Assembly: GCA_963818695.1 (NCBI GenBank)
Contig: CAWFTG010000011.1
Location: forward strand, 682,001-746,000
Length of the DNA stretch: 64,000 nt
From: AP-15 sp963818695
GTDB lineage: Bacteria; Pseudomonadota; Alphaproteobacteria; ATCC43930; CGMCC-115725
Direction of reading: 5' to 3'
Made by a program: the position numbers and the translations under genes. Shown in pieces: positions 9,159 through 17,682 of this stretch. Positions within the stretch are counted from its first letter, which is position 1. Every line of letters starts with the position of its first letter. The notes beneath the pieces were generated by a model. It ran no database searches. It was not told the DNA's origin and worked only from the letters and a program-made list of their open reading frames with translations.

Positions 9159-9191
9159 TGCTATCCGCCTCGCAAGGGAAACATCACCCAA

Positions 9192-9632
9192 TCAACGTCG
9201 TGCCAGGCGCTCTATTGCGCCGATGTCGCCATCGCGGTAGATCGCCAGCAATTGACGATCATTCAGCAGGACATAGGTCTGATCGCCTCGGTCGCAATTG
9301 AGTTCAGCGATCGGATAGCTCTGCTCGACCAGTATGTCCGAAATCTTCTGGCGGAGGTCGGGTTGGCGCGGCACCAGGCTGGTAAGGTCTTGGCGGCTTT
9401 TCGTGCCTCGGCCAAAGCGGAACATGCCGCGGCATGCGGTCGTGTCGAGGGTGGTGCTCTCGCCGTCAGGTTGATGCTGAACAATCGTATCCGGACGGAT
9501 CGTGATGCTCGCGTTCTCCGCCGTGACCCAGTCTCCGACAAACGGGTCTGCCACGCGCGCAGGTGGCGAGACGGTACAGGCGAGCACCAGCGCGGGAACT
9601 GTTATGACCGTAGAAAAGCGCAAAAATCGCAT
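9192..9632 (-). CDS. Predicted lipoprotein, unknown function
   Basis: A 146-residue protein. ATG 9632 gives a good lipoprotein signal peptide (M-R-F-L-R-F then a hydrophobic run ending L-V-L-A-C); the longer open frame upstream has no family support. The mature part contains D-P-F-V-G-D-W-V and several conserved-looking Cys residues (T-A-C-R-G, E-L-N-C-D-R-G-D) that could pair. I do not recognise the family. Its stop lies directly before the upstream-most possible start of the next lipoprotein gene, so the two probably form the head of the run that continues through the two-component genes. Confidence 0.65.
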   Translation of the reverse strand: MRFLRFSTVITVPALVLACTVSPPARVADPFVGDWVTAENASITIRPDTIVQHQPDGESTTLDTTACRGMFRFGRGTKSRQDLTSLVPRQPDLRQKISDILVEQSYPIAELNCDRGDQTYVLLNDRQLLAIYRDGDIGAIERLARR

Positions 9633-9840
9633 TGCATCGCCGGTGCTGGGGACCACTCGCACCTTCCTCGCCAGGGCTCGCGCACAGGTACTCCCGCCAG
9701 GCTTCCCACACGGCCGCACCCCCGCAGCGCCTGGATGCTGCGCCAGGATGAAGGCTGTATTCGTTTCCACACGAGTTTTCTCCGGCGCGCGAATCCGCTG
9801 ATATGGTAAAGCCGGTTTGCCACAGAGTTGAGAATTACAC

Positions 9841-10731
9841 GTGAAAGGGCCAATCTATGCGGGCGCTGATCGGGCTTTGGTCCGCCTCGCTTCCGGCGAG
9901 TACATCTGCGTCGACACCAATTCGCTCGATGCCATCGACTACCTCCTCGGCTGGGAGATGGAGGCAGATGTTCTCCCGGTATTCCGAAGTTTTTTGCAAC
10001 CAGACTCTGTGGTTCTCGACATCGGTGCAAATTTTGGGCTCTACACTGCGACTTCGGCCTCTCGGATGAGGGATCATGGTTGCCTCTATTCTTTCGAGGC
10101 GAACCCGCACACTTTCGACCTGCTGAAGCGAACTCTGTACGCGAACAGGCTGGTGCAGCGCCCGAACGTAACCGCAGTCAACGCTCTGGTCGGCGAGAGT
10201 GCCGGACGCGGAACCCTTCACTATTTGCCGGAATTCCTCGGCGGCGCGACGATGACCGATATTGGGCAAGGGGGTGAGTCAAAGCGCTCGATCGAGCTCG
10301 AGATGATCACGATCGACGAATTCCTGCCGGCTGGGTTGGCGGTCGATCTCGTCAAAATCGACGTCGAAGGTCACGAGCCCTTTGTTATCAGGGGAATGCA
10401 AAAAACGATACGCCGATCGCCGAATATTCGGATCTTTATCGAATTCGTCGAAGCCTTTTTATCGCATACCGTCAGCGCGGACCAGTTTGCCGCGGAAATC
10501 GAGGAATTGGGCTTACGAATTTGCCGCGTATTGTCCCACTCGGGGCTGGAGTTGATCGAACGCGGGCAGACACCGCGCGGCGCTAACTACTGCTTGCTGA
10601 CGAGGACGCCAGAAGAGGATATCGCGCATGCTCGGCGTGCCGTGAAGCATCTGCCGGCGCGCGTGGCAAGGTATATCAGACGGCTGGAAGCGGGATGGGA
10701 CAGACGCCGCCGCGCGCTCTACCGCAGCTAG
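9841..10731 (+). CDS. FkbM family methyltransferase (copy 1)
   Basis: A 296-residue SAM-dependent methyltransferase of the FkbM family, which usually O-methylates sugars or natural products. SAM motif I is V-V-L-D-I-G-A-N-F-G-L-Y (residues 57-68), followed by F-E-A-N-P-H and the family-specific V-D-L-V-K-I-D-V-E-G-H-E-P. The GTG start at 9841 is the first in frame. Copy 2 at 12929-13825 is a clear paralogue over the full length (L-V-R-L-A-S-G-E-Y and C-L-L-T-R-T-P-E-E-D-I are identical in both). The gene converges on the fatty-acyl-AMP ligase; the two stop codons overlap in the tetranucleotide CTAG. Confidence 0.91.
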   Translation: MKGPIYAGADRALVRLASGEYICVDTNSLDAIDYLLGWEMEADVLPVFRSFLQPDSVVLDIGANFGLYTATSASRMRDHGCLYSFEANPHTFDLLKRTLYANRLVQRPNVTAVNALVGESAGRGTLHYLPEFLGGATMTDIGQGGESKRSIELEMITIDEFLPAGLAVDLVKIDVEGHEPFVIRGMQKTIRRSPNIRIFIEFVEAFLSHTVSADQFAAEIEELGLRICRVLSHSGLELIERGQTPRGANYCLLTRTPEEDIAHARRAVKHLPARVARYIRRLEAGWDRRRRALYRS

Positions 10732-12509
10732 CGGGCGGTCGCGGCGCTCTGGACGACTGAGAGCGTGCCGGCCAGAAACATTTGCCGCGTGAGGCGGCGC
10801 TGGATTTTGCCGCTGGTTGTCTTGGGTAGGCTGCCGGTGCGGATCAGGACGATTTCGCGGGCGGCAATTTCATGTTCCCTGGTGATCGCTTCGCGGATTG
10901 CAGCGATGATTTCTTCTACATCAATCTGCCGCCGGAACGTACGCTCGACCTCCTGGACCAGGACCAATTGCTCCTCGTCATTGGGGTCGGGCACGCTGAA
11001 GGCCGCCCCACAATGGCGGCGCAGTGCCGCATGGCAGTCCTGCACCGTCTGCTCGATGTCTTGCGGGTAATGGTTGATGCCGCGGATGATGATCAGGTCC
11101 TTGATCCGGCCGGTGACGTAAAGTTCGCCATCCTCATCGAGAAACCCTAGGTCGCCGGTGCGCAACCAGCATCGGGCGTCGCCGGACGCTATCCGCGCCC
11201 TGAACACCGAAGCAGTCCCCTCCGGGTCGCGCCAATAACCCTGCGCAACGTGCGGCCCGGCAACCCAAATCTCGCCGACCACCCCCGGCCCCAGTGGCAT
11301 CCGCGCTTCCGGCTCGACGATTGCCAGATGCTCGGCGACGAGCGGCCGACCGCACCCGACCAACATCTGAGCATCCTGCGCTTGCGCCGGGGCAACGATC
11401 TGGTTGCGCTGCAGGGCATCCCGACTGACCCGGCGGGTGACTGGGCCAGCCCGCCGCTGGCCAGTCGAAATCAGCAAGGTCGCCTCCGCCATGCCGTAGG
11501 CGGGTTGCATGCTTTTGGCATCGAAGCCATAGGGCGCGAAGGTGGAGGCGAACCGGTCGATCGTATTCGCCCGGACCGGTTCCGCCCCATTGAAGGCAAC
11601 CTTCCAGCACGAGAGATCAATGTCCCGGATTTCTTCCGGGCGGCGGCGTCTGACGCAGAGATCAAATGCGAAGTTGGGGCCGCCCGCGACTTCCGCCCGA
11701 TAGTCATGGATCGCCTGTAACCAGCTGAGCGGGCGCTGCATAAAGCTGACCGGCGCCATAAGGACACACAGCGCTCCAACGTAGAGCGACTGCAACGCAT
11801 TGAGAATGAGACCCATGTCATGGTAGAGCGGGACCCAGCTGACGTGGGTAGATTTGCGGGTATTGCCGAAGGCAATACGGATCATCTCTGAATTTTCGAT
11901 CAGGTTGCCGTGGCTGACGATGACGCCCTTGGGTGCCGAGGTTGATCCGGAGGTGTATTGCAGAAACGCGACGTCGTCCCGCGCGGGAAAGGGAAGCCGG
12001 GTCCGCGGTTCTGTGGAGCCCGCAACGCACGAATCGACTAAGACCCAATGGAGTTGCCCAGTACGGAAACGCTCGGTTAGATCCGGCCGAGCGTCGGTGA
12101 GCAAGTCGCGGCGTGTCATCGCAAAGCGCGGCGAGCAGTCCGCCAAGATAGCCGCGCTGGCATCCCTCGAGCTGGCGCGCCGCGGGATCATCATCGGCAC
12201 TGCGATCACACCAGCCAGAAGGCAAGCAAAGAACGCGACGATGAAGTCCAAGCCCGGTGAAAATAGCAAGACCGCTCTGTCGCCCTTTTCCCCGCGCTCC
12301 GCCAGTCTCATAGCCACCGCCTGGGCGCGCGCATGGAGTTCGGCGAAAGAGAGGGAAAGCCGCTGGGCCCCGCGGTCCGGCAAAAAAATGTAGGCCGGGT
12401 CGTTCGGCTGCTCCACCGCCCAGTGTCGGAGCACGTCAACCAAGGAGTTAAACTCGGTTTGCGCGGCCGGTTTGGCTTGCGGCGAAAACTCGGCCGTTGT
12501 TTCGTTCAC
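10728..12509 (-). CDS. Fatty-acyl-AMP ligase (FAAL)
   Basis: A 593-residue adenylating enzyme of the FAAL type, which activates a fatty acid as acyl-AMP and passes it to an acyl carrier protein rather than to CoA. Visible: the P-loop Y-T-S-G-S-T-S-A-P-K-G-V, W-V-P-L-Y-H-D-M-G-L-I (a FAAL hallmark), P-A-Y-G-M-A-E-A-T-L, W-L-R-T-G-D-L-G-F, G-R-I-K-D-L-I-I-I-R-G-I-N-H-Y-P-Q-D-I-E and the Lys motif T-S-G-K-I-Q-R. The GTG at 12509 overlaps the ACP stop in GTGA, so translation is coupled and the ACP is the likely acceptor. No PKS or NRPS gene is near. Residue-level fatty-acid choice is not readable. Confidence 0.93.
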   Translation of the reverse strand: MNETTAEFSPQAKPAAQTEFNSLVDVLRHWAVEQPNDPAYIFLPDRGAQRLSLSFAELHARAQAVAMRLAERGEKGDRAVLLFSPGLDFIVAFFACLLAGVIAVPMMIPRRASSRDASAAILADCSPRFAMTRRDLLTDARPDLTERFRTGQLHWVLVDSCVAGSTEPRTRLPFPARDDVAFLQYTSGSTSAPKGVIVSHGNLIENSEMIRIAFGNTRKSTHVSWVPLYHDMGLILNALQSLYVGALCVLMAPVSFMQRPLSWLQAIHDYRAEVAGGPNFAFDLCVRRRRPEEIRDIDLSCWKVAFNGAEPVRANTIDRFASTFAPYGFDAKSMQPAYGMAEATLLISTGQRRAGPVTRRVSRDALQRNQIVAPAQAQDAQMLVGCGRPLVAEHLAIVEPEARMPLGPGVVGEIWVAGPHVAQGYWRDPEGTASVFRARIASGDARCWLRTGDLGFLDEDGELYVTGRIKDLIIIRGINHYPQDIEQTVQDCHAALRRHCGAAFSVPDPNDEEQLVLVQEVERTFRRQIDVEEIIAAIREAITREHEIAAREIVLIRTGSLPKTTSGKIQRRLTRQMFLAGTLSVVQSAATAR

Positions 12510-12757
12510 CGGCCGGCGCGCGCTGCCAGATGGCGGGCGAGTTCGCAAATCGTCGGATATTCAAACACCAGGTCGGGGGTGAGCTCCAGCCCTAGCCAAT
12601 CTTCGAGTTCGACGATCAAGAACACCGAGTTGGCGGAATCGAGGCCCATGCGGGCGAACGTCATCTCCGTGTCTATCGTTTGGTCCGGCAGCGTCCGTGC
12701 CAGGTATTCCACACACCAGTCTCGGATGGCGGCTTCACTGTGATCTTCCGCCCGCAA
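12506..12757 (-). CDS. Acyl carrier protein
   Basis: An 83-residue free-standing carrier protein. The phosphopantetheine site is Ser41 in M-G-L-D-S-A-N-S-V, flanked by helix residues of the usual ACP pattern (E-M-T-F-A-R before; L-V-F-E-Y-P-T-I-C-E-L-A-R-H-L after). It starts at ATG 12757, and its stop overlaps the FAAL start by 4 bases. The acyl chain activated by the FAAL is probably loaded here. No phosphopantetheinyl transferase gene is in the window. Confidence 0.92.
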   Translation of the reverse strand: MRAEDHSEAAIRDWCVEYLARTLPDQTIDTEMTFARMGLDSANSVFLIVELEDWLGLELTPDLVFEYPTICELARHLAARAGR

Positions 12758-12928
12758 AACAAGCTCCGTGTAACGACCCGATATCGACCGGGGAGTTCCC
12801 TAACAGCGTCGCGTTTGGCGGGTCAAGGATTGGTTTGCCTTAGGCATCTCGGACTGCATACTGTCTCGGCTGCAAACGTCGGAACATTTGCGCTTTGTGA
12901 CCGAGGCCGTCGACCGGGGCGAGCGGCA

Positions 12929-13825
12929 TCACCAGCGAGCCCAGATTCGGCGCCAGCGCCCACACCGCACCGGATGCCGATCGAGCCATCGCTTGAAGCG
13001 GATCGGCGGGAATTTCCGGCGCTCTTCGACAGACCGAATGTCCTCCTCGGGTGTGCGGGTCAACAGGCAATAGTTGAAGCCGCTGAGAGCCTCACCGGCG
13101 GGAACCAGCCTGATCTTGAAGTTTGGCAGCACGCGGCAGATCGCGAATCCCAGGCCGCGTATGTAATCGGCGAAGTTGGCCGGATTTACCGTATGCGCGA
13201 GGAGGCTGTCGGCGAATTCGGTGACGATGCGGATATTTGGTGATCGGGCAATGGTTCGTTCCATCCCGCGCAGCACCAAGGGTTCGTGTCCCTCGACATC
13301 GATCTTGACCAGGTCGACCTTCAGATCGGACGGCAGAAAATCGTCGACCGTGGTCATCTCGACCTCGACTGCATGTTGCTCGCCTCCGCACAGCTGCACA
13401 TCGGACATGGTGCCGCCGGAGGGCAGGTTGGCCGAATAATGCAGGATGCCGCGGCCGCTCTCGCTGGAGACCAACACGTTTGCCAGGACGATGTTGTGAT
13501 TAAAGTAAAGATCGTTTGCAACGATCGTGCGCTGCAGGCTGCGGAAAATACGCGGGTTGCCCTCGAACGCGTAGAGCCGGCCGTGGTTCCGCACGATGCT
13601 GGCGCTGAGCGCGGTGTAGAGACCGAAATTGGCGCCGATGTCGAGAACGACCGAGCGCTGCGTCAGAAAGGTCCGGAAGACGCGAATGACGTCGGCCTCA
13701 TGCTCCCAGCCGAGAATATAGCCGAGCGCCTCAAAGGTAGTCGTATCGACGCAGAGATACTCGCCCGAGGCGAGCCGCACCAGCGCCCAATCCGCTCCGA
13801 CGGCGATCGGACGGCGGATCCTCAC
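12929..13825 (-). CDS. FkbM family methyltransferase (copy 2)
   Basis: A 298-residue paralogue of copy 1 with the same blocks: S-V-V-L-D-I-G-A-N-F-G-L-Y for SAM binding near residue 60, F-E-G-N-P-R, and K-V-D-L-V-K-I-D-V-E-G-H-E-P. The C-terminus is Arg/Trp-rich like copy 1. GTG 13825 is the start. It is the upstream gene of the minus-strand group FkbM - ACP - FAAL, with a 171-base gap before the ACP that shows no ORF. Two methyltransferases around one ACP-FAAL pair suggest duplication of an ancestral gene and two methylation steps, or one modification each on related glycans or lipids. Confidence 0.91.
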   Translation of the reverse strand: MRIRRPIAVGADWALVRLASGEYLCVDTTTFEALGYILGWEHEADVIRVFRTFLTQRSVVLDIGANFGLYTALSASIVRNHGRLYAFEGNPRIFRSLQRTIVANDLYFNHNIVLANVLVSSESGRGILHYSANLPSGGTMSDVQLCGGEQHAVEVEMTTVDDFLPSDLKVDLVKIDVEGHEPLVLRGMERTIARSPNIRIVTEFADSLLAHTVNPANFADYIRGLGFAICRVLPNFKIRLVPAGEALSGFNYCLLTRTPEEDIRSVEERRKFPPIRFKRWLDRHPVRCGRWRRIWARW

Positions 13826-13878
13826 CCGCGCTACGACCGCGCCCCGTCCCGCTCACCAGGAACGGGCGCCGGCCGCCC

Positions 13879-14199
13879 TCACAGTGCGGATTCGACCCAC
13901 TCGTAAAGTTTGCTCTTCGGTAAGGCGCCTATCTTCGTGGCGGCGACCTGGCCGCCCTTGAAGAGGATCATGGTAGGAATGCCGCGAACCCCGTATTTCA
14001 TCGGGGTCTGCGGGTTCTCGTCGATATTGACCTTCACGACGGTCACCCTGCCGGCCATGTCGGTCGCGAGCTCTTCGAGGAACGGGGCAATCATGCGGCA
14101 TGGCCCGCACCACTCCGCCCAGAAATCGACGACCACCGGCCCGGTCGCGCGGAGCACCTCGACGTCAAAGCTGCTGTCGGTGACGGCGATCGGTTTCAT
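13879..14199 (-). CDS. trxA: Thioredoxin
   Basis: A 106-residue cytoplasmic thioredoxin. The active site W-C-G-P-C is at residues 30-34 (Cys31, Cys34), the cis-Pro lies in G-I-P-T-M, and the V-D-F-W-A-E strand precedes the active site. It reduces protein disulphides, with electrons from thioredoxin reductase. It follows addA by 54 bases on the same strand, the usual place for trxA in alphaproteobacteria. Confidence 0.97.
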   Translation of the reverse strand: MKPIAVTDSSFDVEVLRATGPVVVDFWAEWCGPCRMIAPFLEELATDMAGRVTVVKVNIDENPQTPMKYGVRGIPTMILFKGGQVAATKIGALPKSKLYEWVESAL

Positions 14200-14253
14200 C
14201 TGATGTTCCTCACGTTAACCGCTGGTCAGATTAGGGGAGCGGAAATTGCCCCG

Positions 14254-17200
14254 TCAAGGCAGGTAGCCCGCAAGGATTTCGGGGCTGATCGGCATCAGCC
14301 GCGGACCTTCGGTCCACAAAAGGGCGCAATGGATCTCGCGATCCGGATAAATTTGCTCCAGCGCCGCCTGGTAGGCTGCGAGCTGCCGAAGATAGACGGG
14401 CGCCACCTCGTCCTCCGCGGCCGGCGGCGGGCGCAACGTCTTGTAATCTACGATCAGCACGCGGTCCTCCGTCACGACCAGCCGATCGATCTGCCCTGAT
14501 AAGGCATACCCTCCGATTAGCCCGACGACGGGCACTTCGGCCTGCGAGCCGGGACCAAACAGCGCAGCGAATTTGGGGTGATCCAGGACGGCGAGAACCT
14601 CGCGCCGAATTTTATCCTGTTCGTCGAGCATCAGGCCGTGCGCCGGCAATACCAGAAAGCGCCGCGCTGCGACCTCTCGCTCCTCGATCGGCAGCTCAGG
14701 CAGGCTCTGCAGCAATCGGTGGACGAGAAGGCCGCGCTTGAACCGGTTCCGCCCTTGCAGCGCCAGCGGCGAGAGAGCCGGCGGCTCAGCGCCGCTCGGC
14801 CGCGACGGGGCGAGCGGCCGCGGCGGGTCGGGCTCGGCCGGCGGCGGCTGATGCACCCAGTCCGGTAATGGTTCGGCCGCCGTTTCGGTTGCTGCAAGGC
14901 GGTCCCGAACCGGTGGGACGGTTTGCGGGCTGGTGAGCCGCAGACCCTGGCCACACCATCCATCGGCGCCGATCAGCGCCGTCGTGTCGAAGCCAAAAGA
15001 GGTCGCAATCTCAGCGAGACCCATGCGGCAGAGCGCGTGCCATGAGCCTTCCTTGGGCGATTCCCGGGTCTGCCAGCCGCATATATAGAGCCGGTCCTGG
15101 GCCCGGCTCAGTGCGACGTAAAGGAGGCGGCGATGTTCCTCCAGGTTGCGATCGCGCAGCGCCCGTTTTTCGCTCGTAAAAAACGGGATTGCAAGATCGG
15201 CCCGCGGACACCACAGCGGCAGCCCCTCCCGCTCCGTCCAAAGCAGCGTGTCCGGCAGGTTGGGCAGCTGCATCGTGTCGGGCAGAAAGACCACCGGCGC
15301 TTCGAGCCCTTTCGCGCCATGAACCGTCAATATGCGCACCTCGTCGCGCTGCCTTGCGCCGAAATCGCGCTTGACTTCGGTGTCGCCGGCGACCAGCCAG
15401 CGAAGAAAACCCTGCAAGGACGGCACGTGTTCGCGTTCGTAGGAGAGTGCCAGTGCAAGGAACTCCTCGACCGGGTCCTCGGCCTCGATCCCCAGGCGCT
15501 CGAGCAATATGCGCCGGCCCCCTCGGGCCCCGAGGATTTCGGCGTAGAGCTCGTACGGTGGCACGAAATCGGCGCGGGCCAAGAGATCCGAAAGCCGCTC
15601 AGCCGCCCGCTGGAGCCGCGGAGATTTGCCGGATTCCGCACGCAGCCGGTGCCACAGCTTTTCGCTGCCGCGGTTATAGGCGAGATCGAACAGCATTTCT
15701 TCGTCGATGCCGAAGAGCGGCCCTTTCAGGACAGTCGCCAGCGTGAGGTCATCTTCGGGCAGCAGCAGAAACCGGCCGAGCGCCACCAGGTCCTTCACCG
15801 CCAGCTGCTCGGTCAGGATGAGGCGGTCGGCCCCAGCCACCGGAATATCGCGTTGTTTGAGCGCACGCAGCAGCTCTCCGACGAACTCGTTGCGCCGCCG
15901 CACCAGCACCATCACGTCGCCCGGCCGGATCGGACGGTCGGAGGCTTCGAGCAATTCCCCCTTGTCGAGCCAATCCGCAATCGTTGCGGCGATCGCGTTT
16001 GCCAGCCGGGTGCGAGGCTGCGTTGTTCGCTGGCGAATGACCGGCAGCGCCATCGGGTCGGGCGGCTCCTCGGGCTGCCCGACCGCCGGCGGCCACAACT
16101 CGACCACGCCCGCGTGTCCAGCCCGTGAAGCTATATGACGGATCTCGCTGCCGTCGAGAGCGACCCCGTTGCGGGCCGCCTCGCGTCGAAAGACGGCGTC
16201 GATTGCGGTCAGCACCGGCTCGGTCGAGCGGAACGAGACCTCCAGCGGCACAACGCGCCATCCCTGCCGCGCCTCGCTGACGCGTCGTTCGAAATGCTCA
16301 CGCATGGCCAGAAAGGCTCGCGGATCAGCCCGCTGAAAGCTGTAGATCGACTGTTTGGCGTCGCCGACGGCAAAGATCGTCCGCAGGCGGTCGCGGGAGC
16401 CATCACCGGCAAAAAACTCCTCGGCCAGCGCGGCCACGATTTGCCATTGCTCGGGGTTGGTGTCTTGCGCTTCGTCGATCAGGATGTGGTCGAGACCGCC
16501 GTCGAGCTTGAACAGCACCCATGGCGCGATGCCGGGGCGGCGCAGCAGATCGAGCGCAGCAGAGATCAAGTCCTCATAGTCGAGGACGCCTTGGGCGCGC
16601 TTGCCGCCCGCATACTCGTCCATCAACGCCTCGCCCAGCCGGATCAGCCCACAGCTCGCCTCGACAAGCGCTGCCGCTGACTGCGCCTCGCAGAATTTCT
16701 TGACCCGTTCGGCCTCGGCGCTCAGCACCGCTCCGATATTGCAGCTGGCGCTGCGGGCCGTGTCCCGAGTGACCAGGATTTTTCGGATCTCGCCCTCGGT
16801 GGTCAGAAATGCAGCGATATAAGCCGGAAGCATCTGACGGCGCTGCCCCGGGGTCTCGCACCATGCAGTGAGGGTGGCGCCGCGCTCTCGATCGGTGCAG
16901 GACCCGGTGGAAAGCGCTGCTGCAGCCGAGCACAGGCCTGTTTCGTCGCCGGCGCCGGCGGCGCAGAAACCGGCGATCACTGCTTCCTCGGTTGTCCCGG
17001 AGCGCAAGCTGAGGGCTTGGCAAAGCGTGTCCCGCAGCTCTGAATGGCCTTTGCCGAGCACGTGGCGGAGCTTGCCGCGCTCGGCCGCGAGTGCCGCCAT
17101 CAACACGCCAAAGCGTTCTTCGGGCGCATAGCGGGCCACCACTGCAAGCGCCTCGGCGAGCTCGGGCTCATTTCCGTTGCGCGCGGCAATGAGAACGTGT

Positions 17201-17682
17201 TCGCCGGCCTCGATCAGCGCTTCGCGCGCGCTGCGCTCGTCGAGGACCGCAAATTCGGTCGGCACTCCCGCCTCCAGCGGAAAGCGGCGCAACAGCGTTT
17301 GGCAAAAGGCGTGGATCGTCGCGATCTTGATGCCGCCGGGAGTTTCCAGAGCGCGCGCGAAAAGCTGTCGGGCCCGGGCGATCGTCGCGTCGCTGGGCAT
17401 GCGCCCGGTCAGCTTCTGCAAGGTCTCGGCGAGGGCCCCCGACCTCAAGGTCGCCCAATTGGCCAGCTCCTCGTTCAGCCGGTTTGCCATCTCGGCAGCA
17501 GCAGCGCGTGTGAAGGTCAGGCACAGGATGCGTGCGGGATCCGTCCCGTCGAGCATCAGCCACAGCAAGCGGTCGATGAGCACCCGCGTCTTGCCGGTTC
17601 CAGCCGAGGCGGACACCCAGACCGAAGCCCGCGGGCCGGCCGCCCTGCGCTGCGGGGTGTCGGGGTCGTCGAACGACCTCAT
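14254..17682 (-). CDS. addA: Double-strand break repair helicase-nuclease AddA
   Basis: A 1142-residue UvrD-like helicase with a C-terminal RecB-type nuclease; with AddB it resects double-strand breaks for RecA. Walker A is S-A-S-A-G-T-G-K-T (24-32), motif II is I-D-E-A-Q-D-T, motif III G-D-A-K-Q-S-I-Y-S-F-Q, motif V contains T-V-H-G-A-K-G-L-E, motif VI R-L-L-Y-V-A-L-S-R-A-Q-D-R-L, and the nuclease V-D-Y-K-T-L near the end. I start at ATG 17682, which overlaps the addB stop in ATGA; the longer open frame upstream is Arg-rich antisense-like sequence inside addB. Length and motifs look intact. Confidence 0.97.
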   Translation of the reverse strand: MRSFDDPDTPQRRAAGPRASVWVSASAGTGKTRVLIDRLLWLMLDGTDPARILCLTFTRAAAAEMANRLNEELANWATLRSGALAETLQKLTGRMPSDATIARARQLFARALETPGGIKIATIHAFCQTLLRRFPLEAGVPTEFAVLDERSAREALIEAGEHVLIAARNGNEPELAEALAVVARYAPEERFGVLMAALAAERGKLRHVLGKGHSELRDTLCQALSLRSGTTEEAVIAGFCAAGAGDETGLCSAAAALSTGSCTDRERGATLTAWCETPGQRRQMLPAYIAAFLTTEGEIRKILVTRDTARSASCNIGAVLSAEAERVKKFCEAQSAAALVEASCGLIRLGEALMDEYAGGKRAQGVLDYEDLISAALDLLRRPGIAPWVLFKLDGGLDHILIDEAQDTNPEQWQIVAALAEEFFAGDGSRDRLRTIFAVGDAKQSIYSFQRADPRAFLAMREHFERRVSEARQGWRVVPLEVSFRSTEPVLTAIDAVFRREAARNGVALDGSEIRHIASRAGHAGVVELWPPAVGQPEEPPDPMALPVIRQRTTQPRTRLANAIAATIADWLDKGELLEASDRPIRPGDVMVLVRRRNEFVGELLRALKQRDIPVAGADRLILTEQLAVKDLVALGRFLLLPEDDLTLATVLKGPLFGIDEEMLFDLAYNRGSEKLWHRLRAESGKSPRLQRAAERLSDLLARADFVPPYELYAEILGARGGRRILLERLGIEAEDPVEEFLALALSYEREHVPSLQGFLRWLVAGDTEVKRDFGARQRDEVRILTVHGAKGLEAPVVFLPDTMQLPNLPDTLLWTEREGLPLWCPRADLAIPFFTSEKRALRDRNLEEHRRLLYVALSRAQDRLYICGWQTRESPKEGSWHALCRMGLAEIATSFGFDTTALIGADGWCGQGLRLTSPQTVPPVRDRLAATETAAEPLPDWVHQPPPAEPDPPRPLAPSRPSGAEPPALSPLALQGRNRFKRGLLVHRLLQSLPELPIEEREVAARRFLVLPAHGLMLDEQDKIRREVLAVLDHPKFAALFGPGSQAEVPVVGLIGGYALSGQIDRLVVTEDRVLIVDYKTLRPPPAAEDEVAPVYLRQLAAYQAALEQIYPDREIHCALLWTEGPRLMPISPEILAGYLP

